Of a stretch of 54,139 bases of DNA, positions 33,485 through 43,563 are shown in pieces (positions within the stretch are counted from its first letter, which is position 1; each line of letters starts with the position of its first letter). The notes beneath the pieces are model-generated. The model ran no database searches. It saw nothing but the letters and a program-made list of their open reading frames with translations, and was not told where the DNA came from. The stretch covers positions 1-54,139 of the forward strand of contig JAFLSX010000011.1 in NCBI GenBank assembly GCA_022510705.1. Reading direction: 5' to 3'. The translations under genes were made by a program, and so were the position numbers. This DNA is from Lachnospiraceae bacterium (lineage in GTDB: Bacteria; Bacillota; Clostridia; Lachnospirales; Lachnospiraceae).

Positions 33485-33524
33485 ATTTTCTCCTTTTCAT
33501 ATCTTGAACGCTTTTATATTGGCG

Positions 33525-33950
33525 CTACTTCTTTTTATTAAATATCAGCAGCTTACTGAATACATAATTTGCAATGGTTACGAGTACCGCGGAAATGAAA
33601 ATTTTTGCGATCCAATAGTTCATGTTCCACATATTTACCGTGAGCCACATGATGACTACATCCAGTATCCAAGTGGAGACCCTGGAAAGCGCAAAGCCAC
33701 AGAACTCTTTCATTACATGGGGATTCTTGCTGCGGAATACCCAACGGCGGTTCAAGGGGTAAGAAAAGCAAACGCCCGCCACCCAGCCTATACTGTTGAT
33801 TAAAAAATTCTGCCAGGAAATATTCGTATCTAAAAACCGTTCCGCTACAAAGCAGGCCCCCCAGGAAACGACGGTAGTCATACCCCCAACTATAATATAA
33901 ATAATGATTTCCCTGTATTTTATCAATAAGGCTTTACATTTTTCAATCAT
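33525..33950 (-). CDS. GtrA-family membrane protein
   Basis: This protein of about 141 residues has four membrane helices (IIIYIIVGGMTTVVSWGACFVAE, LINSIGWVAGVCFSYPLNRRWVF, STWILDVVIMWLTVNM, IFISAVLVTIANYVFSKLLIF). The YPLNRRWVF element is typical of GtrA proteins that help move lipid-linked sugars across the membrane. The track start (33989) is a TTG; ATG 33950 with AAGGAAGG eight bases upstream is preferred. It follows the ABC ATPase gene by about 48 bases. Confidence 0.88.
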   Translation of the reverse strand: MIEKCKALLIKYREIIIYIIVGGMTTVVSWGACFVAERFLDTNISWQNFLINSIGWVAGVCFSYPLNRRWVFRSKNPHVMKEFCGFALSRVSTWILDVVIMWLTVNMWNMNYWIAKIFISAVLVTIANYVFSKLLIFNKKK

Positions 33951-33998
33951 TTCGGCAACCTTCCTTTTGTTCCTTCTCCGGTACTGCAACGGCTCTTT

Positions 33999-34757
33999 CT
34001 ATTCTCCTGCAAGATGGCCAATAAATTCCTTGACACGTTCATTGTCAGTACCAAAAAGTTCATCCGGGGTACCCTGTTCCTTAATAATACCCTCTTCCAT
34101 GAAAATAATGCGGTCAGAAACCTCTCTTGCAAACTGCATTTCATGAGTGACGATGATCATGGTCATATGCTCTTTTGCCAGCTCTTTGATTACCTTAAGA
34201 ACCTCCACAGTCAGCTCCGGATCCAATGCTGAAGTGGGCTCGTCAAAAAACAGTAATTTCGGCTGTTTAGCTAACGCTCTGGCAATGGAAACTCTCTGCT
34301 GCTGCCCACCGGAGAGCTGATAGGGATAGGCATCCCTCTTGTCAGCAAGTCCCAGCTGCGTGAGCAGTTTTTCTGCACGTTCCACCGCTTCCTGCTTGGG
34401 TATCTTATCCACTGAAATCAGAGAATCCGTAATATTTTTTAAAACATTATAGTGGGGAAATAAATTAAAATTTTGAAATACCAGTCCAAAATAGCGGTGC
34501 AGCTTTTTTAATTCTGCTTTGGATGCATATACACATTTTCCGTCTTGCATCCTAGCCGCATATTCACCCATATAGATCAATTCCCCGCCGTCCATCTGCT
34601 CGAGCATGGTTGCACAACGTAACAGAGTAGACTTGCCGGAACCGGAAGGCCCGATAATGGAAACCACCTCTCCTTCCTCTACAGACAGCGAAATATCCTG
34701 TAGCACTCCCAAACCGTCAAATTCTTTTTTTACATGATGCATCTCTAAGAGTTTCAT
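33999..34757 (-). CDS. polar amino-acid ABC transporter ATPase (GlnQ-like)
   Basis: This 252-residue ATPase has Walker A GPSGSGKSTLLR, Q-loop FQNFNLFPHYNVLKNI, signature YQLSGGQQQRVSIARAL and Walker B LLFFDEPTSALDPEL, then VTHEMQFAREVSDRIIFM. This is the GlnQ/HisP group. It is encoded 13 bases after the permease and after the binding protein, so the three make a complete uptake system. Small-polar-amino-acid specificity is inferred from family. Confidence 0.95.
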   Translation of the reverse strand: MKLLEMHHVKKEFDGLGVLQDISLSVEEGEVVSIIGPSGSGKSTLLRCATMLEQMDGGELIYMGEYAARMQDGKCVYASKAELKKLHRYFGLVFQNFNLFPHYNVLKNITDSLISVDKIPKQEAVERAEKLLTQLGLADKRDAYPYQLSGGQQQRVSIARALAKQPKLLFFDEPTSALDPELTVEVLKVIKELAKEHMTMIIVTHEMQFAREVSDRIIFMEEGIIKEQGTPDELFGTDNERVKEFIGHLAGE

Positions 34758-34770
34758 ATTAAGTTCCTCT

Positions 34771-35421
34771 CTATCGGTAGTAGGAGCAGGCTTTTTCTAT
34801 CCGTTCCATTGCTGTTGCCACAACCAGGTTAAGTATATAATAGAACACCCCGGCAACCATCAACGGCATGATCGTCGTCTGTGCGGCCGCTATCTGCTTA
34901 GCAATGGTGAACATCTCCGCCTGTGCAATTGCAAAGGCCAATGAGGTATCTTTTACCAACGTAATGATTTCATTTGTAACAGCAGGAAGTATCCGCTTGA
35001 TCACCTGCGGCAGAATAATCTTAAAGAATGTCTGAACCTTTCCGTAGCCTAAAACCTTGGCTGCCTCATACTGCCCCACCGGCATGGATTCAATACCGGA
35101 ACGGTAAATTTCCGCAAAATAGGCGGCATAGTTAATGGCAAAAGCGATAATGACCGCAATGAAACGATAATGATTGCTGATCCGTACTCTAAAAACATAA
35201 TAAGGGCCAAAGTAAACCACCAGAAGCTGGAGCATCAGCGGCGTTCCCCTCATGATGGATATGTATATCTTCGCAATCCAGCGAATGATCACATTTTTAG
35301 ACATCCGTCCAAAAGAGACTATCAGTCCTAACGGCAATGAAAAAAGCAGGGTCAACACGAATATCTCAATCGATACAATCAATCCTTTTCCTAATTGTAA
35401 CAGCATCACTTGAATACTCAT
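34771..35421 (-). CDS. polar amino-acid ABC transporter permease
   Basis: This 216-residue permease of the HisM/GlnP type has five helices. The EAA-loop region reads GIESMPVGQYEAAKVLGYGKVQTFFKIILPQVIKRILPAVTNE. RGTPLMLQLLVVYFG matches the family N-terminal motif. It is encoded between the binding protein and ATPase genes. Confidence 0.94.
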   Translation of the reverse strand: MSIQVMLLQLGKGLIVSIEIFVLTLLFSLPLGLIVSFGRMSKNVIIRWIAKIYISIMRGTPLMLQLLVVYFGPYYVFRVRISNHYRFIAVIIAFAINYAAYFAEIYRSGIESMPVGQYEAAKVLGYGKVQTFFKIILPQVIKRILPAVTNEIITLVKDTSLAFAIAQAEMFTIAKQIAAAQTTIMPLMVAGVFYYILNLVVATAMERIEKACSYYR

Positions 35422-35469
35422 GTTAAAACCCCGCTTATCCTATTTTGTCTGTATAGTTTGTGCTCTGTC

Positions 35470-36252
35470 TTACTTTCCGAAGCAAACACTGTCGGTTAAT
35501 CCCCATTCCTCTGCAATCCGTGCAAAAGTACCGTCTTCGGCCATTTCCTTTAACGTAGCCTCTACGGTATCACGCAGTTTTTCGTTACCAAGTAAAAAGC
35601 CTACGCCGTACTGCTCTGTTGCCAAACGCTGCTCTAAAATGATGAAACCGCCGCCTCTGGATTCAATCTGATAATTTGCCACACCGATGTCCATAGCTAC
35701 TGCATCCAACGCACCTGCTTCCAGATCCATAAAGGCTGTGTTATAATCCGCATACTCCGTTAGGCTGCCGAAGCTGTCTCTGAGTGCAATATTCTCAGGT
35801 ACTTCTTCATCATTCAGTGCACTCAGTGCAGAAGAATCTCTTTGCACACCTATGGCCTCGCCTTCTAAATCTGCAAAAGTACTAATGCCCGCATCTGCTG
35901 CTACCACAAATACCTGACTGTTGTCCACATAGGGAGAACTCCATGTATAAGCGTCTTCACGTCCGTTCATGGTGAAGCCGTTCCAGATACAGTCAATGGA
36001 ACCGCTGGATAATTCCATATCCTTGGAATCCCAGTCAATAGGACGCTTTACCAGTTCCCAACCGTTTCTCTTACACACTTCTGCTGCCAGATCCAAGTCA
36101 AAGCCCACATACTCCCCATTATCATCCATATAGCCATACGGAGGAAACTCTGCGTCGAAACCTACGGTAAAGGTATCAGCCTTGCTTTCTCCGCATGCCG
36201 CCAATAAAGCTGTCATGCAAACAAGTAATAATAAACTAATCTTCTTTTTCAT
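35470..36252 (-). CDS. amino-acid ABC transporter substrate-binding lipoprotein
   Basis: This 260-residue lipoprotein has a signal with lipobox LLAAC (Cys about 20). It is a family-3 solute-binding protein with DAEFPPYGYMDDNGEYVGFDLDLAAEVCKRNGWEL, DSKDMELSSGSIDCIWNGFTMN and the EWG near the C-terminus. It captures a polar amino acid or its derivative outside the membrane and delivers it to the permease. The dehydrogenase gene upstream ends 55 bases before its start. Confidence 0.94.
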   Translation of the reverse strand: MKKKISLLLLVCMTALLAACGESKADTFTVGFDAEFPPYGYMDDNGEYVGFDLDLAAEVCKRNGWELVKRPIDWDSKDMELSSGSIDCIWNGFTMNGREDAYTWSSPYVDNSQVFVVAADAGISTFADLEGEAIGVQRDSSALSALNDEEVPENIALRDSFGSLTEYADYNTAFMDLEAGALDAVAMDIGVANYQIESRGGGFIILEQRLATEQYGVGFLLGNEKLRDTVEATLKEMAEDGTFARIAEEWGLTDSVCFGK

Positions 36253-36307
36253 AGTAAACCTTCCTTTCCTTGGTACTTTTGTATGTTATCACGGTAAAGT
36301 GCCCCTG

Positions 36308-37285
36308 TCAAATAGAATTCACAATATTTCTATCCTCACCCCGCAAAAAAGCTTCTATATTTTTACAAGTTTCCTCAACGCATCGGATCCTTGCCTCCAC
36401 ACTTCCCCAAGCCAAGTGGGGCGTAATGATCAACTGATTGCTGTCCTTCAATTTACTTAATGGATTGCTCAGTTCCAGAGGTTCCTTTTCCAGCACGTCC
36501 AATCCCGCAGCCATAATTTCCCCTGCTGTCAGTCCCTCGTATAGATCGGTATTATTCACCACCGGTCCTCTTGCCACATTAATGAGCACCGCTGTCTTCT
36601 TCATTTTCCGCAACGCTTCTTTATCAATAAAGTTACGGGACAGATCGCTTAAGGGACAGTGCAGGGATAAGAAATCACTCTCTGCCAGCAGCGTATCTTT
36701 GTCCACCTGCGGATATTCCGTCACAGTACTCTTTCCTGTTATGGAATGGAAGATCACACGGCAGCCAAAAGCGGAAGCAATTTTTGCCACCTGCCTGCCG
36801 ATGTTGCCCATGCCTACAATACCCCATGTCTTGCCGTCCAGTTCGATAAAGGGCTGATCAAAATGGGAGAATCTGTCTTGTGCACTGTATTTTCCAGACT
36901 TGACATAGTTGTCATAATATGCCAGCTTCTGCACCAGTGCCAGTGCCAGCGTAAAGGTATGCTGTGCAACCATAGCCGTAGAATAGTTCACTACATTAGC
37001 CACCTTTATGCCCCTGCTGCTGCAGTAAGACAGATCACAGTTGTCATAACCCGTAGCAAACTCACAGATGAGACGCACATTGGGAGCATCCTGCAGCGCT
37101 TCTTCCTTCATGGGCGCTTTGTTGGCAATGACAATATCCGCTTCTTTAATACGCTCCTTAACCTCCTCCACCGTAGTAGTATTAGGATATGCGGTTACAT
37201 TACCCAGTTTCTCAAAGCATTCCATGGAAACATCCGTCCCCACGCTGTTTCTCTCTAAAATCACAATATTGGGAGTCTTCATCAT
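36308..37285 (-). CDS. D-isomer-specific 2-hydroxyacid dehydrogenase
   Basis: This NAD-dependent dehydrogenase of about 325 residues has the GIVGMGNIGRQ nucleotide fold and catalytic Arg in INVARGPVVNN. Glu is in LDVLEKEPLE and His in TPHLAWGSVEAR. It is closer to glycerate or hydroxypyruvate reductases of this superfamily than to D-lactate dehydrogenases (inference). The track start (37327) adds 14 basic residues. ATG 37285 with GAGAGGA upstream is preferred. It may belong to the amino-acid uptake operon downstream. Confidence 0.9.
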   Translation of the reverse strand: MMKTPNIVILERNSVGTDVSMECFEKLGNVTAYPNTTTVEEVKERIKEADIVIANKAPMKEEALQDAPNVRLICEFATGYDNCDLSYCSSRGIKVANVVNYSTAMVAQHTFTLALALVQKLAYYDNYVKSGKYSAQDRFSHFDQPFIELDGKTWGIVGMGNIGRQVAKIASAFGCRVIFHSITGKSTVTEYPQVDKDTLLAESDFLSLHCPLSDLSRNFIDKEALRKMKKTAVLINVARGPVVNNTDLYEGLTAGEIMAAGLDVLEKEPLELSNPLSKLKDSNQLIITPHLAWGSVEARIRCVEETCKNIEAFLRGEDRNIVNSI

Positions 37286-37358
37286 ACGCTTTCCTCTCTT
37301 TCTATATCCCATGCCTCTATGGGGCACATCTTTCTATTTATACCATTCAAGGAAAATA

Positions 37359-37383
37359 CGCAGACGTAATAAATACGTCTGCG
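37359..37383 (-). terminator. terminator after pgi
   Basis: CGCAGACGTA-ataaa-TACGTCTGCG gives a perfect 10-bp stem about 30 bases after the pgi stop, with TATTTTCC following on the minus strand. It separates pgi from the dehydrogenase operon. Confidence 0.75.
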
Positions 37384-37415
37384 CATCATGACTTATCAAT
37401 CCACGTTCTCTAATT

Positions 37416-38765
37416 TTATAATCTCTTTAACAGCTCCTCACGCTGCGCCTCATAGCCGGGCTTGCCAAGCAGAGCGAACATATTTTTCTTGTAGCTTTCC
37501 ACGCCGGGCTGGTCGAAAGGATTCACACCGTTCATATAACCGCTGACACCGCAGGCAAACTCAAAGAAATAGAAGAGCTGACCCAAATAAAATTCACTGA
37601 CTTCGGGAATTTTGATCATAAGATTGGGCACCTGACCATCGGTATGTGCCAAAATAGTACCGTTCATAGCACTCTTATTTACAAAATCCACGGTCTTGCC
37701 GGCCAGATAATTCAAACCATCCAGATCCACCGGCTCCTCACCAATAAACAGTTCTTCTTTGGATGTCTCTAACTCCAGTACGGTTTCAAAGAGAATACGG
37801 GCACCGTCCTGAATGAACTGGCCCATGGAATGTAAATCGGTAGTCAGATCTACACTTGCAGGGAAGATTCCCTTCTGATCTTTACCTTCACTCTCCCCGT
37901 AAAGCTGCTTCCACCATTCGGATATGTAGTGCAGGCTGGGCTCGTAATTGGCCAGAATCTCAACGGATTTGCCCTTTCTTAAAAGAATGTTTCTCACAGC
38001 GGCATACTGCAGGGCATCATTGTTCTCAAAAGCATTTTCCAGCGCGCTCTTTCTTGCGCTTGCCGCACCCTCCATCAGTTTGTCGATATCAGCACCGCTG
38101 ACTGCAATAGGCAGAAGGCCTACAGCGGTCAGTACGGAGAAACGGCCTCCGATATTATCCGGAACCACAAAGGTTTCATAACCTTCTTCATCTGCAACAT
38201 GCTTTAAGGATCCCTTTGCCCTGTCGGTGGTGGCATAGATTCTTCCTGCCGCACCTTCCTTACCATATTTCTTTTCCAACAGATTCTTAAACACGCGGAA
38301 GGCGATTGCCGGCTCAGTGGTCGTGCCGGATTTGGAAATCATGTTGATAGAGAAATCCCTGTCCCCTACAACGTCCATCAGATGTTTGATATAGGTAGAA
38401 CTAATGGAATTACCAACATAGTAAATTTCCGGAGTTTTGCGGATACTCTTATCCACCATGTTATAAAAGCTGTGTCTTAAAAACTCAATGGCAGCGCGGG
38501 CACCTAAATAGGAACCGCCAATACCGATAACGAGTAAGACCTCGGAATCCTCCTGAATCTTCTTAGCCGCTGCTTTAATGCGGCTAAACTCTTCCTTATC
38601 GTAGTCCACCGGCAAATTAATCCAGCCCAAAAAATCATTGCCCGCACCCGTGCCGGATACCAGCGTTTCTTTTGCTGCCAGTACCTGCGGCTTTATGTTC
38701 TCAATCTCCGCTTCCTTAATAAAGGGCGCTGTTTTCGCATAATCAAACGTCACTTTCGTACTCAT
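37416..38765 (-). CDS. pgi: glucose-6-phosphate isomerase
   Basis: This 449-residue enzyme has the bacterial short-form PGI layout: [36 protein letters not shown] (phosphate loop), [19 protein letters not shown], and the catalytic Glu in [18 protein letters not shown]. The final Lys lies in [19 protein letters not shown]. It interconverts glucose-6-phosphate and fructose-6-phosphate. The track start (38798) adds 11 residues; ATG 38765 has AAAGGAG upstream. It is transcribed as a single gene. Confidence 0.97.
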   Translation of the reverse strand: MSTKVTFDYAKTAPFIKEAEIENIKPQVLAAKETLVSGTGAGNDFLGWINLPVDYDKEEFSRIKAAAKKIQEDSEVLLVIGIGGSYLGARAAIEFLRHSFYNMVDKSIRKTPEIYYVGNSISSTYIKHLMDVVGDRDFSINMISKSGTTTEPAIAFRVFKNLLEKKYGKEGAAGRIYATTDRAKGSLKHVADEEGYETFVVPDNIGGRFSVLTAVGLLPIAVSGADIDKLMEGAASARKSALENAFENNDALQYAAVRNILLRKGKSVEILANYEPSLHYISEWWKQLYGESEGKDQKGIFPASVDLTTDLHSMGQFIQDGARILFETVLELETSKEELFIGEEPVDLDGLNYLAGKTVDFVNKSAMNGTILAHTDGQVPNLMIKIPEVSEFYLGQLFYFFEFACGVSGYMNGVNPFDQPGVESYKKNMFALLGKPGYEAQREELLKRL

Positions 38766-38862
38766 CTCTTCTGCTCCTTTTCTTTCGCCTTTCGGCATGT
38801 TTTACACTTTCATAGTGTAGCAGAATTGCTTTCTAAATTCAATATACACCTTGCAAAATGTC

Positions 38863-39567
38863 TTACGAGGTGAGAAATTCTTTCAGTAACTCTTCCAATT
38901 CCTTTTCTTCTGAACGGGAGAAAATCCGTTTTTCCTCCTCCGGCGGCAACTCCTGCTCCTCTTTGTGCATAGGCATCAATTCTATTTTTGTACGCCCCTC
39001 TTTTTTCTCATTCCGTATTCCTTCCGCACCAGTCTCTTCTGTGTAGCCACCCTCGGCCAGACGGTTTGCCATATGATTTTCCAAGTAATCTACCAGATTG
39101 GTCTTTAAAATACGACGCCTGCCTTTGATATCCGCTACGGCAGAAACTGCAAAATACAAATAGAGTCCTAAAAAGCTTACTATGTAGAAAGGAAGAATAT
39201 CCCCAATACTGTAGCCTGCCAGAATGCTTTTGCATATACCGACCCCTGCAACGACTACGGACAGCATCATCATCTGTCCCGACAGATGATACAGCGTCAG
39301 ATAGGAAAAGGGTCCTATCTTCAGCCGATTCATAAACTTGTCCACGAAGATTGAAATATTGGAAACCCGGTTATTCAGTTGATAGCAGTTGGCAAATTTT
39401 AGTTTACACTGCTTCAGCGCCTTGTTCTTGGTAGCAGACATATTATCCGCTTCCTTTATCATATTCTGATATAGTATACCTATGATAATTCTGCTGCAAA
39501 TGCTGCATAATAAAAGGACGAACATCAGAATGGTAATCAGCCTCTCTTCATAAAATATTTGAAACAT
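38863..39567 (-). CDS. conserved-type membrane protein of unknown function
   Basis: This protein of about 234 residues has one helix near the N-terminus (ILMFVLLLCSICSRIIIGIL) and two to three central helices (MMMLSVVVAGVGICKSILAG, ILPFYIVSFLGLYLYFAVSAV). A charged cytosolic tail of about 75 residues is rich in Glu and Lys. Start: ATG 39567 has AAGGAGG seven bases away, better than 39582. No domain recognised. It lies alone between pgi and the divergent TSCPD-murG operon. Confidence 0.75.
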   Translation of the reverse strand: MFQIFYEERLITILMFVLLLCSICSRIIIGILYQNMIKEADNMSATKNKALKQCKLKFANCYQLNNRVSNISIFVDKFMNRLKIGPFSYLTLYHLSGQMMMLSVVVAGVGICKSILAGYSIGDILPFYIVSFLGLYLYFAVSAVADIKGRRRILKTNLVDYLENHMANRLAEGGYTEETGAEGIRNEKKEGRTKIELMPMHKEEQELPPEEEKRIFSRSEEKELEELLKEFLTS

Positions 39568-39821
39568 AGACTCCTCCTTCATGCATAAATATGATATTGC
39601 TGATCCTCATAAAATTATTATAAATGCCCCGTCTTGTCGAAACAATATGGCACTAACGGAATTTCGTCGATAAATTATGTTCTTTTTCTACATAGATACC
39701 CAAAGTTTTCCTAAAAGTTGGGGAAATCTGCCCTAGGGACTGGAATCCCGGCTCCGTTTCTGCTATAATCCTACATTAGAACCAGCTTGATTTATTTATT
39801 TGCTATTTTAGGAGGTATACT

Positions 39822-40058
39822 ATGAGATATCAGACATCCGGAACCTGCTCCACCGCTATTGACATTGAAGTAACGGACGGCATCATTGATTCCGTCACCT
39901 TTTTAGGCGGCTGCAACGGCAACTTGCAAGGTATCAGCAAATTGGTGGCCGGCATGAAAGTGGAAGATGCCATTGAAAGATTAAGAGGCATTAAGTGTGG
40001 GTTTAAATCCACCTCCTGCCCCGATCAGTTGGCGAAAGCGTTGGAATCCTTAAAATAA
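39822..40058 (+). CDS. TSCPD-domain small protein
   Basis: This 78-residue protein is a complete TSCPD domain ending in STSCPDQLAKAL, with a second Cys pair in GTCSTAID and GGCNGN. It matches the small free-standing TIGR03905-like family. The same domain occurs at the C-terminus of B12-dependent ribonucleotide reductases, where it may bind metal. It has AGGAGG seven bases upstream and precedes murG by 19 bases. Its role is unknown. Confidence 0.85.
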   Translation: MRYQTSGTCSTAIDIEVTDGIIDSVTFLGGCNGNLQGISKLVAGMKVEDAIERLRGIKCGFKSTSCPDQLAKALESLK

Positions 40059-40077
40059 TTTTTAGAGAGGCCCAATT

Positions 40078-41142
40078 ATGAAAAAGATCGTATTGACCGG
40101 AGGCGGCACTGCCGGACATGTAACACCCAACATTGCACTGCTGCCTCATTTAAAGAAAGCCGGTTTTGAGGTGTTCTATATGGGCTCCTATGACGGCATT
40201 GAAAAAAGATTGATTGCGGATTTTGACATTCCCTATACCGGCATATCCACAGGTAAATTTCGCCGGTACTTAGATCCTAAAAACTTTACTGATCCCTTCC
40301 GTGTACTGAAAGGCTGCTCGGAAGCCAAAAAATATTTAAAGGAATTAAAACCGGATGTAGTGTTTTCCAAGGGCGGCTTTGTCAGTGTTCCCGTTGTACG
40401 GGCTGCAGCAGCCCTAAAGATTCCCTGCATTATCCATGAATCGGATATGACGCCGGGACTTGCCAATAAGCTCTGTATTCCGGTCGCAACAAAGGTCTGT
40501 TGTAACTTCCCGGAAACCCTGCAGAATCTGCCTTCTTCCAAAGCAGTACTGACCGGCTCCCCCATTCGGGAGGAACTGGCAAGCGGCAGTCGTCTGGAAG
40601 GTTTAAAGTTCTGTGGCTTTACCGCCAATAAGCCGGTGGTCATGGTCATAGGCGGCAGTCAGGGCGCCGTCAGCGTCAACGCAGTGGTACGGAAAGCCTT
40701 GCCTGCACTTTTGGCGGATTTTCAGGTCGTACATCTCTGCGGCAAGGAGAAGATCGATAATACCTTGCTGGCATTAGATGGGTATAAGCAGTTTGAATAT
40801 TTAAAAGCGGAATTGAAAGATATCTTTGCCATGGCGGACGTGGTAATTTCCCGCGCCGGGGCCAATGCTATCTGTGAACTCTTAGCTCTTGCAAAACCCA
40901 ATATCCTGATTCCCTTGCCTGCGACCAAGAGCAGAGGGGATCAACTGCTAAATGCCCGTTCCTTTGCTTCCCAGGGCTTTTCCATCGTATTGGATGAAGA
41001 TGAATTGAGCGAAACCCTATTGGTCGAGAAGGTACAGGAAATCTACTGCTCCAGACAGACCTACATTGACGCCATGAAGCAGAGTCGTCAGCTGAATGCC
41101 ATCGGCACTATTTTAGAACTGATCAAGGAGATCAGCGCATAA
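40078..41142 (+). CDS. murG: UDP-N-acetylglucosamine transferase MurG
   Basis: This 354-residue GT28 enzyme adds GlcNAc to lipid I to give lipid II on the inner membrane face. It has the N-terminal GGGTAGHVTPNIAL, middle SKGGFVSVPVVRAA, and C-terminal IGGSQGAVSVN and SRAGANAICELLALAKPNILIPLP with the UDP-GlcNAc-binding residues. It lies outside any dcw cluster, between a TSCPD protein and mutS2, so a second murG copy elsewhere in the genome is possible. Confidence 0.94.
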   Translation: MKKIVLTGGGTAGHVTPNIALLPHLKKAGFEVFYMGSYDGIEKRLIADFDIPYTGISTGKFRRYLDPKNFTDPFRVLKGCSEAKKYLKELKPDVVFSKGGFVSVPVVRAAAALKIPCIIHESDMTPGLANKLCIPVATKVCCNFPETLQNLPSSKAVLTGSPIREELASGSRLEGLKFCGFTANKPVVMVIGGSQGAVSVNAVVRKALPALLADFQVVHLCGKEKIDNTLLALDGYKQFEYLKAELKDIFAMADVVISRAGANAICELLALAKPNILIPLPATKSRGDQLLNARSFASQGFSIVLDEDELSETLLVEKVQEIYCSRQTYIDAMKQSRQLNAIGTILELIKEISA

Positions 41143-41160
41143 CGTTTTACAGGAATTAAT

Positions 41161-43548
41161 ATGAACAAAAAAGTATTACACACCTTAGAATATGATAAGA
41201 TAATTGCCCTTTTAACAGAAAAAGCCGATTCGGAACCGGGCAGACGTCTGTGCGGTGATCTTGTCCCAGATACGGATATACAAAATATCCGCAATGCGCA
41301 GACCGAAACCGCCGACGCGCTTTCTCGGCTTTTCCGTTACGGCAGCACCTCCTTTGGGGGCAATAAGGACCTGGGTTATTCCCTGAAATCCTTAGAAGTC
41401 GGCAGCGCACTGTCCATAGCCGAGCTGCTAAAAATAGCCGGTTTTTTGGAAAATGTATCCCGCATCAAGGCTTACGGCCGCAATGAGCGGGAAGAGGAAA
41501 TGCAAGATTCCCTGCAGACATATTTCGAAAATCTGACACCCTTGTCGCATATTGCCGAAGAAATACGACGCTGTCTGCTGTCGGAAGAGGAAGTAGCCGA
41601 TGATGCCAGTCCGGAATTAAAACACATTCGCCGCAGCATGCAGCAGACCGGTGAGAAAATACACACACAGTTAGGCTCTATGCTAAACGGCTCCTACCGC
41701 ACCTATTTACAGGATGCGGTGATCACCATGCGTGACAACCGCTACTGTATTCCCGTAAAAGCAGAGTACAAAGGACAGGTGCCGGGTATGGTACACGACC
41801 AGTCTGCAACCGGCTCCACTTTCTTTATCGAGCCTGCTGCCGTAGTGGAATTAAACAATCGGTTGAAAGAGTTGGCCATAGAGGAGCAGAAGGAGATTGA
41901 AAAGATCCTGCAGGAGCTTTCTCTGCAGGTATCCGCCCACACTGTGGAATTAGCAACCGATCAACGGCTGATGACAGCGCTGGACTTTATTTTTGCCAAA
42001 GGAAAGCTGGCCATGGACCAAAATGCCACTATGCCGCTTTTTAACCGGAAGCACTATATCCATATCCGAAAGGGACGACATCCCCTTTTAGACAAGAAGA
42101 AGGTTGTTCCCATTGACATTCATTTGGGTAGGGAATTTGATTTACTCATAATTACCGGCCCCAATACCGGTGGTAAGACAGTTTCTCTAAAAACCGTGGG
42201 CCTTTTTACCCTAATGGGACAAGCCGGCCTGCATATTCCTGCATTGGACCGTTCGGAACTTTCCGTTTTTGAAGAGGTATATGCGGATATCGGAGATGAA
42301 CAGAGCATCGAACAGAGTCTGTCCACCTTTTCTTCTCACATGACATCCATTGTGACAATCCTGTCATGTGCAAACGAGAACTCTCTCTGTCTTTTTGACG
42401 AACTGGGAGCCGGTACGGATCCTACAGAGGGTGCCGCTCTGGCCATTGCCATACTGAATCATCTGCATGCCAGGGGCATTCGGACCATGGCAACTACCCA
42501 CTATAGCGAGCTGAAACTCTATGCCCTTTCCACTCCCTTGGTGGAAAATGCCAGTTGTGAGTTTGATGTGGAATCTTTAAAACCCACCTATAGACTTCTA
42601 ATCGGTATTCCCGGCAAGAGCAATGCTTTTGCCATTTCTTCCAGACTGGGCTTGCCGGATACCATTATTGAGGCCGCTAAAGAGCAGATAGATAAAGAAG
42701 ACTTAAGCTTTGAGGATGTGATAGCGGATTTAGAGAACAGCCGCAGAACCATAGAAAAAGAACAGCAAGAACTGACCGCCTACAAAGAACGTATTAAAAC
42801 TCTGGAGGGGCAGTTGAAAGCCAAGAACGAGAAACTGGACAACGCTAAGGATAAAATTCTGCGGGAGGCAAATGAACAGGCCCGCGCCATCTTACAGGAG
42901 GCCAAGGACGTAGCAGATGCAGCTATTCGGGATTTTAATAAGGCGGATAGCAGCACCGATATCCGGGAGCTGGAGAAGAAACGCCAGAAACTGCGTAGCC
43001 GGATTGACGACAAAAACGAGCGTCTGGCTCTTAAGACACCTCCCAAAAGCGCCTCTGCGGAAAAAGGGGTAACCCCGGAAAAGCTAAAAAAAGGCGATAC
43101 TGTAAAAATTCTTTCCATGGGCCTAAAAGGCACGGTCAGCACGCTTCCGGATGCCAAGGGCAATCTTTTTGTGCAGTGCGGAATTATCCGTACCAGTACC
43201 AATGTAAAAGACTTGGTACTTCTGCAGGATGAAGATGCGGCGTCTGCAGCCGCAAAAGCATCCCGCAGCAGCAGTTCTAAGATAAAAATGTCCAAGTCCC
43301 TCTCCATTTCTCCGGAGATCAATCTGTTAGGCATGACCTGTGATGAGGCCGTTGCCGCTCTGGATAAATATTTGGATGATGCCTATCTGGCGCATCTTTC
43401 CAGCGTCCGCGTAGTACACGGAAAGGGTACCGGCGCCCTGCGCAGTGCAGTACACGGTCATGTAAAGCGACTGTCCTATGTAAAAGACTACCGATTGGGT
43501 GAATTTGGAGAAGGTGACGCAGGTGTCACCATTGTAACATTTAAATAA
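41161..43548 (+). CDS. mutS2: MutS2 endonuclease/ATPase
   Basis: This 795-residue protein lacks the MutS mismatch-binding domain and has MutS core helices. The ATPase has TGPNTGGKTVSLKTVGL (about 330) and LFDELGAGTDPTEGAALA. A coiled segment (about 515-620), a KOW-like patch (KKGDTVKILSMGLKGTV) and a C-terminal Smr nuclease domain (INLLGMTCDEAVAALD and VRVVHGKGTGALR) follow. MutS2 suppresses recombination and also acts on collided ribosomes in Bacillus. It follows murG by 18 bases. Confidence 0.96.
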   Translation: MNKKVLHTLEYDKIIALLTEKADSEPGRRLCGDLVPDTDIQNIRNAQTETADALSRLFRYGSTSFGGNKDLGYSLKSLEVGSALSIAELLKIAGFLENVSRIKAYGRNEREEEMQDSLQTYFENLTPLSHIAEEIRRCLLSEEEVADDASPELKHIRRSMQQTGEKIHTQLGSMLNGSYRTYLQDAVITMRDNRYCIPVKAEYKGQVPGMVHDQSATGSTFFIEPAAVVELNNRLKELAIEEQKEIEKILQELSLQVSAHTVELATDQRLMTALDFIFAKGKLAMDQNATMPLFNRKHYIHIRKGRHPLLDKKKVVPIDIHLGREFDLLIITGPNTGGKTVSLKTVGLFTLMGQAGLHIPALDRSELSVFEEVYADIGDEQSIEQSLSTFSSHMTSIVTILSCANENSLCLFDELGAGTDPTEGAALAIAILNHLHARGIRTMATTHYSELKLYALSTPLVENASCEFDVESLKPTYRLLIGIPGKSNAFAISSRLGLPDTIIEAAKEQIDKEDLSFEDVIADLENSRRTIEKEQQELTAYKERIKTLEGQLKAKNEKLDNAKDKILREANEQARAILQEAKDVADAAIRDFNKADSSTDIRELEKKRQKLRSRIDDKNERLALKTPPKSASAEKGVTPEKLKKGDTVKILSMGLKGTVSTLPDAKGNLFVQCGIIRTSTNVKDLVLLQDEDAASAAAKASRSSSSKIKMSKSLSISPEINLLGMTCDEAVAALDKYLDDAYLAHLSSVRVVHGKGTGALRSAVHGHVKRLSYVKDYRLGEFGEGDAGVTIVTFK

Positions 43549-43563
43549 TTAGGGAGGTTAAGA

